Shown piece by piece: positions 5,632 through 5,899 of a stretch of DNA of 5,899 nt; position 1 is the first letter of the stretch; the number at the start of each line of letters is the position of its first letter. The position numbers and the translations under genes were made by a program. The notes below the pieces were generated by a model. It did no database searches and had not been told where the DNA came from. It saw only the letters and a program-made list of their open reading frames with translations. The stretch comes from Alkalibaculum bacchi (GTDB lineage Bacteria; Bacillota; Clostridia; Eubacteriales; Alkalibacteraceae), in NCBI RefSeq assembly GCF_937875145.1, contig NZ_CALNCS010000153.1, forward strand, positions 1-5,899, read 5' to 3'.

Positions 5632-5664
5632 GCGATAGCAAAATAAATTATATTAAAAAATACC
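5616..5664 (+). other. Alternative inverted repeat overlapping the terminator
   Basis: GGTATTTTTT (5616-5625) and AAAAAATACC (5655-5664) are exact 10-bp complements. Nested within them, TTTATTTTTGC and GCAAAATAAA pair around GATA with one extra T. The left arm includes the terminator's right arm and U tract, so the two structures exclude each other. It may act on the opposite strand or be a chance product of AT-rich sequence. Confidence 0.35.
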
Positions 5665-5712
5665 ATCAACTATACTCCTAAAGAAAAACTATTACTAAAG
5701 GAGAAATGTATA

Positions 5713-5835
5713 ATGGAAAGAAAATGGGAATTTGTAATACTACTTAAAACAATTTTTAATTTGATTACTAAAGGTACTTTATTTCCAGAAGGTACATTAT
5801 TTGAGATTGATGAGTTATTCCAAAACGAAGAGTAA
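5713..5835 (+). CDS. Small protein of unknown function downstream of the c-di-GMP riboswitch
   Basis: This 40-residue ORF, beginning MERKWEFVILLKTIFN and ending FEIDELFQNEE, was too short for a standard ORF list. A good ribosome site AAAGGAG (5697-5703) lies 9 nt before the ATG. The ATG at 5706 is only 2 nt from that site and reads a 12-residue frame, so 5713 is preferred. The N-terminal half is aliphatic with basic residues (residues 4-20) and could be an amphipathic helix. The C-terminal third is acidic. There is no signal peptide, clear membrane helix or cysteine motif. I do not recognise a family. It begins 82 nt after the riboswitch terminator and is the only ORF in the window that the switch could control. 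It might also be a remnant of a longer gene, or only the first gene of a unit continuing past the window. Confidence 0.6.
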   Translation: MERKWEFVILLKTIFNLITKGTLFPEGTLFEIDELFQNEE

Positions 5836-5849
5836 AAGTAATTCTAAAT

Positions 5850-5894
5850 GAGGACCACCCGTCCAACGGGTGGTTTCCTCTACGGCTATAAGCC
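5850..5894 (+). terminator. GC-rich double stem-loop after the small ORF; terminator or mobile-element end
   Basis: ACCACCCGT (5854-5862) and ACGGGTGGT (5866-5874) form a perfect 9-bp stem with a 3-nt loop, extended by GAGG/CCTC (5850-5853 and 5877-5880) across a TT bulge. A second small hairpin, GGCT-ATA-AGCC, follows at 5884-5894. The T tract after either stem is poor (TTT), so it is not a classic terminator. Compact GC-rich palindromes in series also occur at the ends of IS200/IS605-type elements, and the window stops just here, so that reading stays open. Confidence 0.5.
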
Positions 5895-5899
5895 TTTGT

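Noticed and set aside
5499..5681. Plus-strand ORF of 60 codons starting MANPSKDGDAKPRAF
   Set aside because: It is a translation of the GEMM-I aptamer and its terminator. The ATG belongs to the conserved aptamer region and has no ribosome site.
5706..5744. Alternative 12-residue frame starting at ATG 5706
   Set aside because: The ATG is only 2 nt from the AAAGGAG site, too close for initiation, whereas ATG 5713 has normal spacing and a longer frame.

Overview
This AT-rich, low-GC Gram-positive window most resembles an anaerobic member of the Clostridia. The grounds are strong AGGAGG-type ribosome sites, a short-form ThiC, a thiW-type ECF transporter gene in a thi operon, and a GEMM-I (cyclic-di-GMP) riboswitch. 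The species cannot be named from the sequence alone.

Layout: positions 1-618 (+) hold the 3' part of an ABC-2 type permease gene. It appears frameshifted near positions 34-46 and ends before a stem-loop terminator at 671-706. Positions 749-4933 (-) hold a compact thiamine operon, transcribed right to left as thiC, thiW, thiM, thiE, thiD. The first four genes are 12 bp apart or overlapping, and thiD follows after a 115-bp gap. The operon has a consensus promoter (5354-5382) whose predicted start lies at the first strand of a TPP riboswitch (5261-5350). The riboswitch is followed by an intrinsic terminator (5202-5231). About 270 nt of further leader then separate the terminator from thiC; this stretch contains a 25-pair hairpin and other palindromes that look like an inserted repeat or a second RNA element.

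Divergently on the + strand, an extended -10 promoter (about 5440-5468) precedes a GEMM-I riboswitch (about 5486-5575) and an intrinsic terminator (5596-5631). Next comes an unrecognised 40-codon ORF (5713-5835). The window ends in a GC-rich double stem-loop (5850-5894) that may be a terminator or the edge of a mobile element.

Function: ThiC makes HMP-P de novo, ThiD phosphorylates it to HMP-PP, ThiW (with an ECF module not in this window) probably imports a thiazole precursor, ThiM phosphorylates the thiazole, and ThiE joins the two halves into thiamine phosphate. No thiazole synthesis gene (thiG, thiS, thiF, thiH) is present here, so the operon combines de novo pyrimidine synthesis with thiazole salvage. 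TPP would shut it off by premature termination. The most interesting parts are the intergenic RNA elements: the thiC leader hairpin, and the c-di-GMP riboswitch in front of a small unknown ORF.
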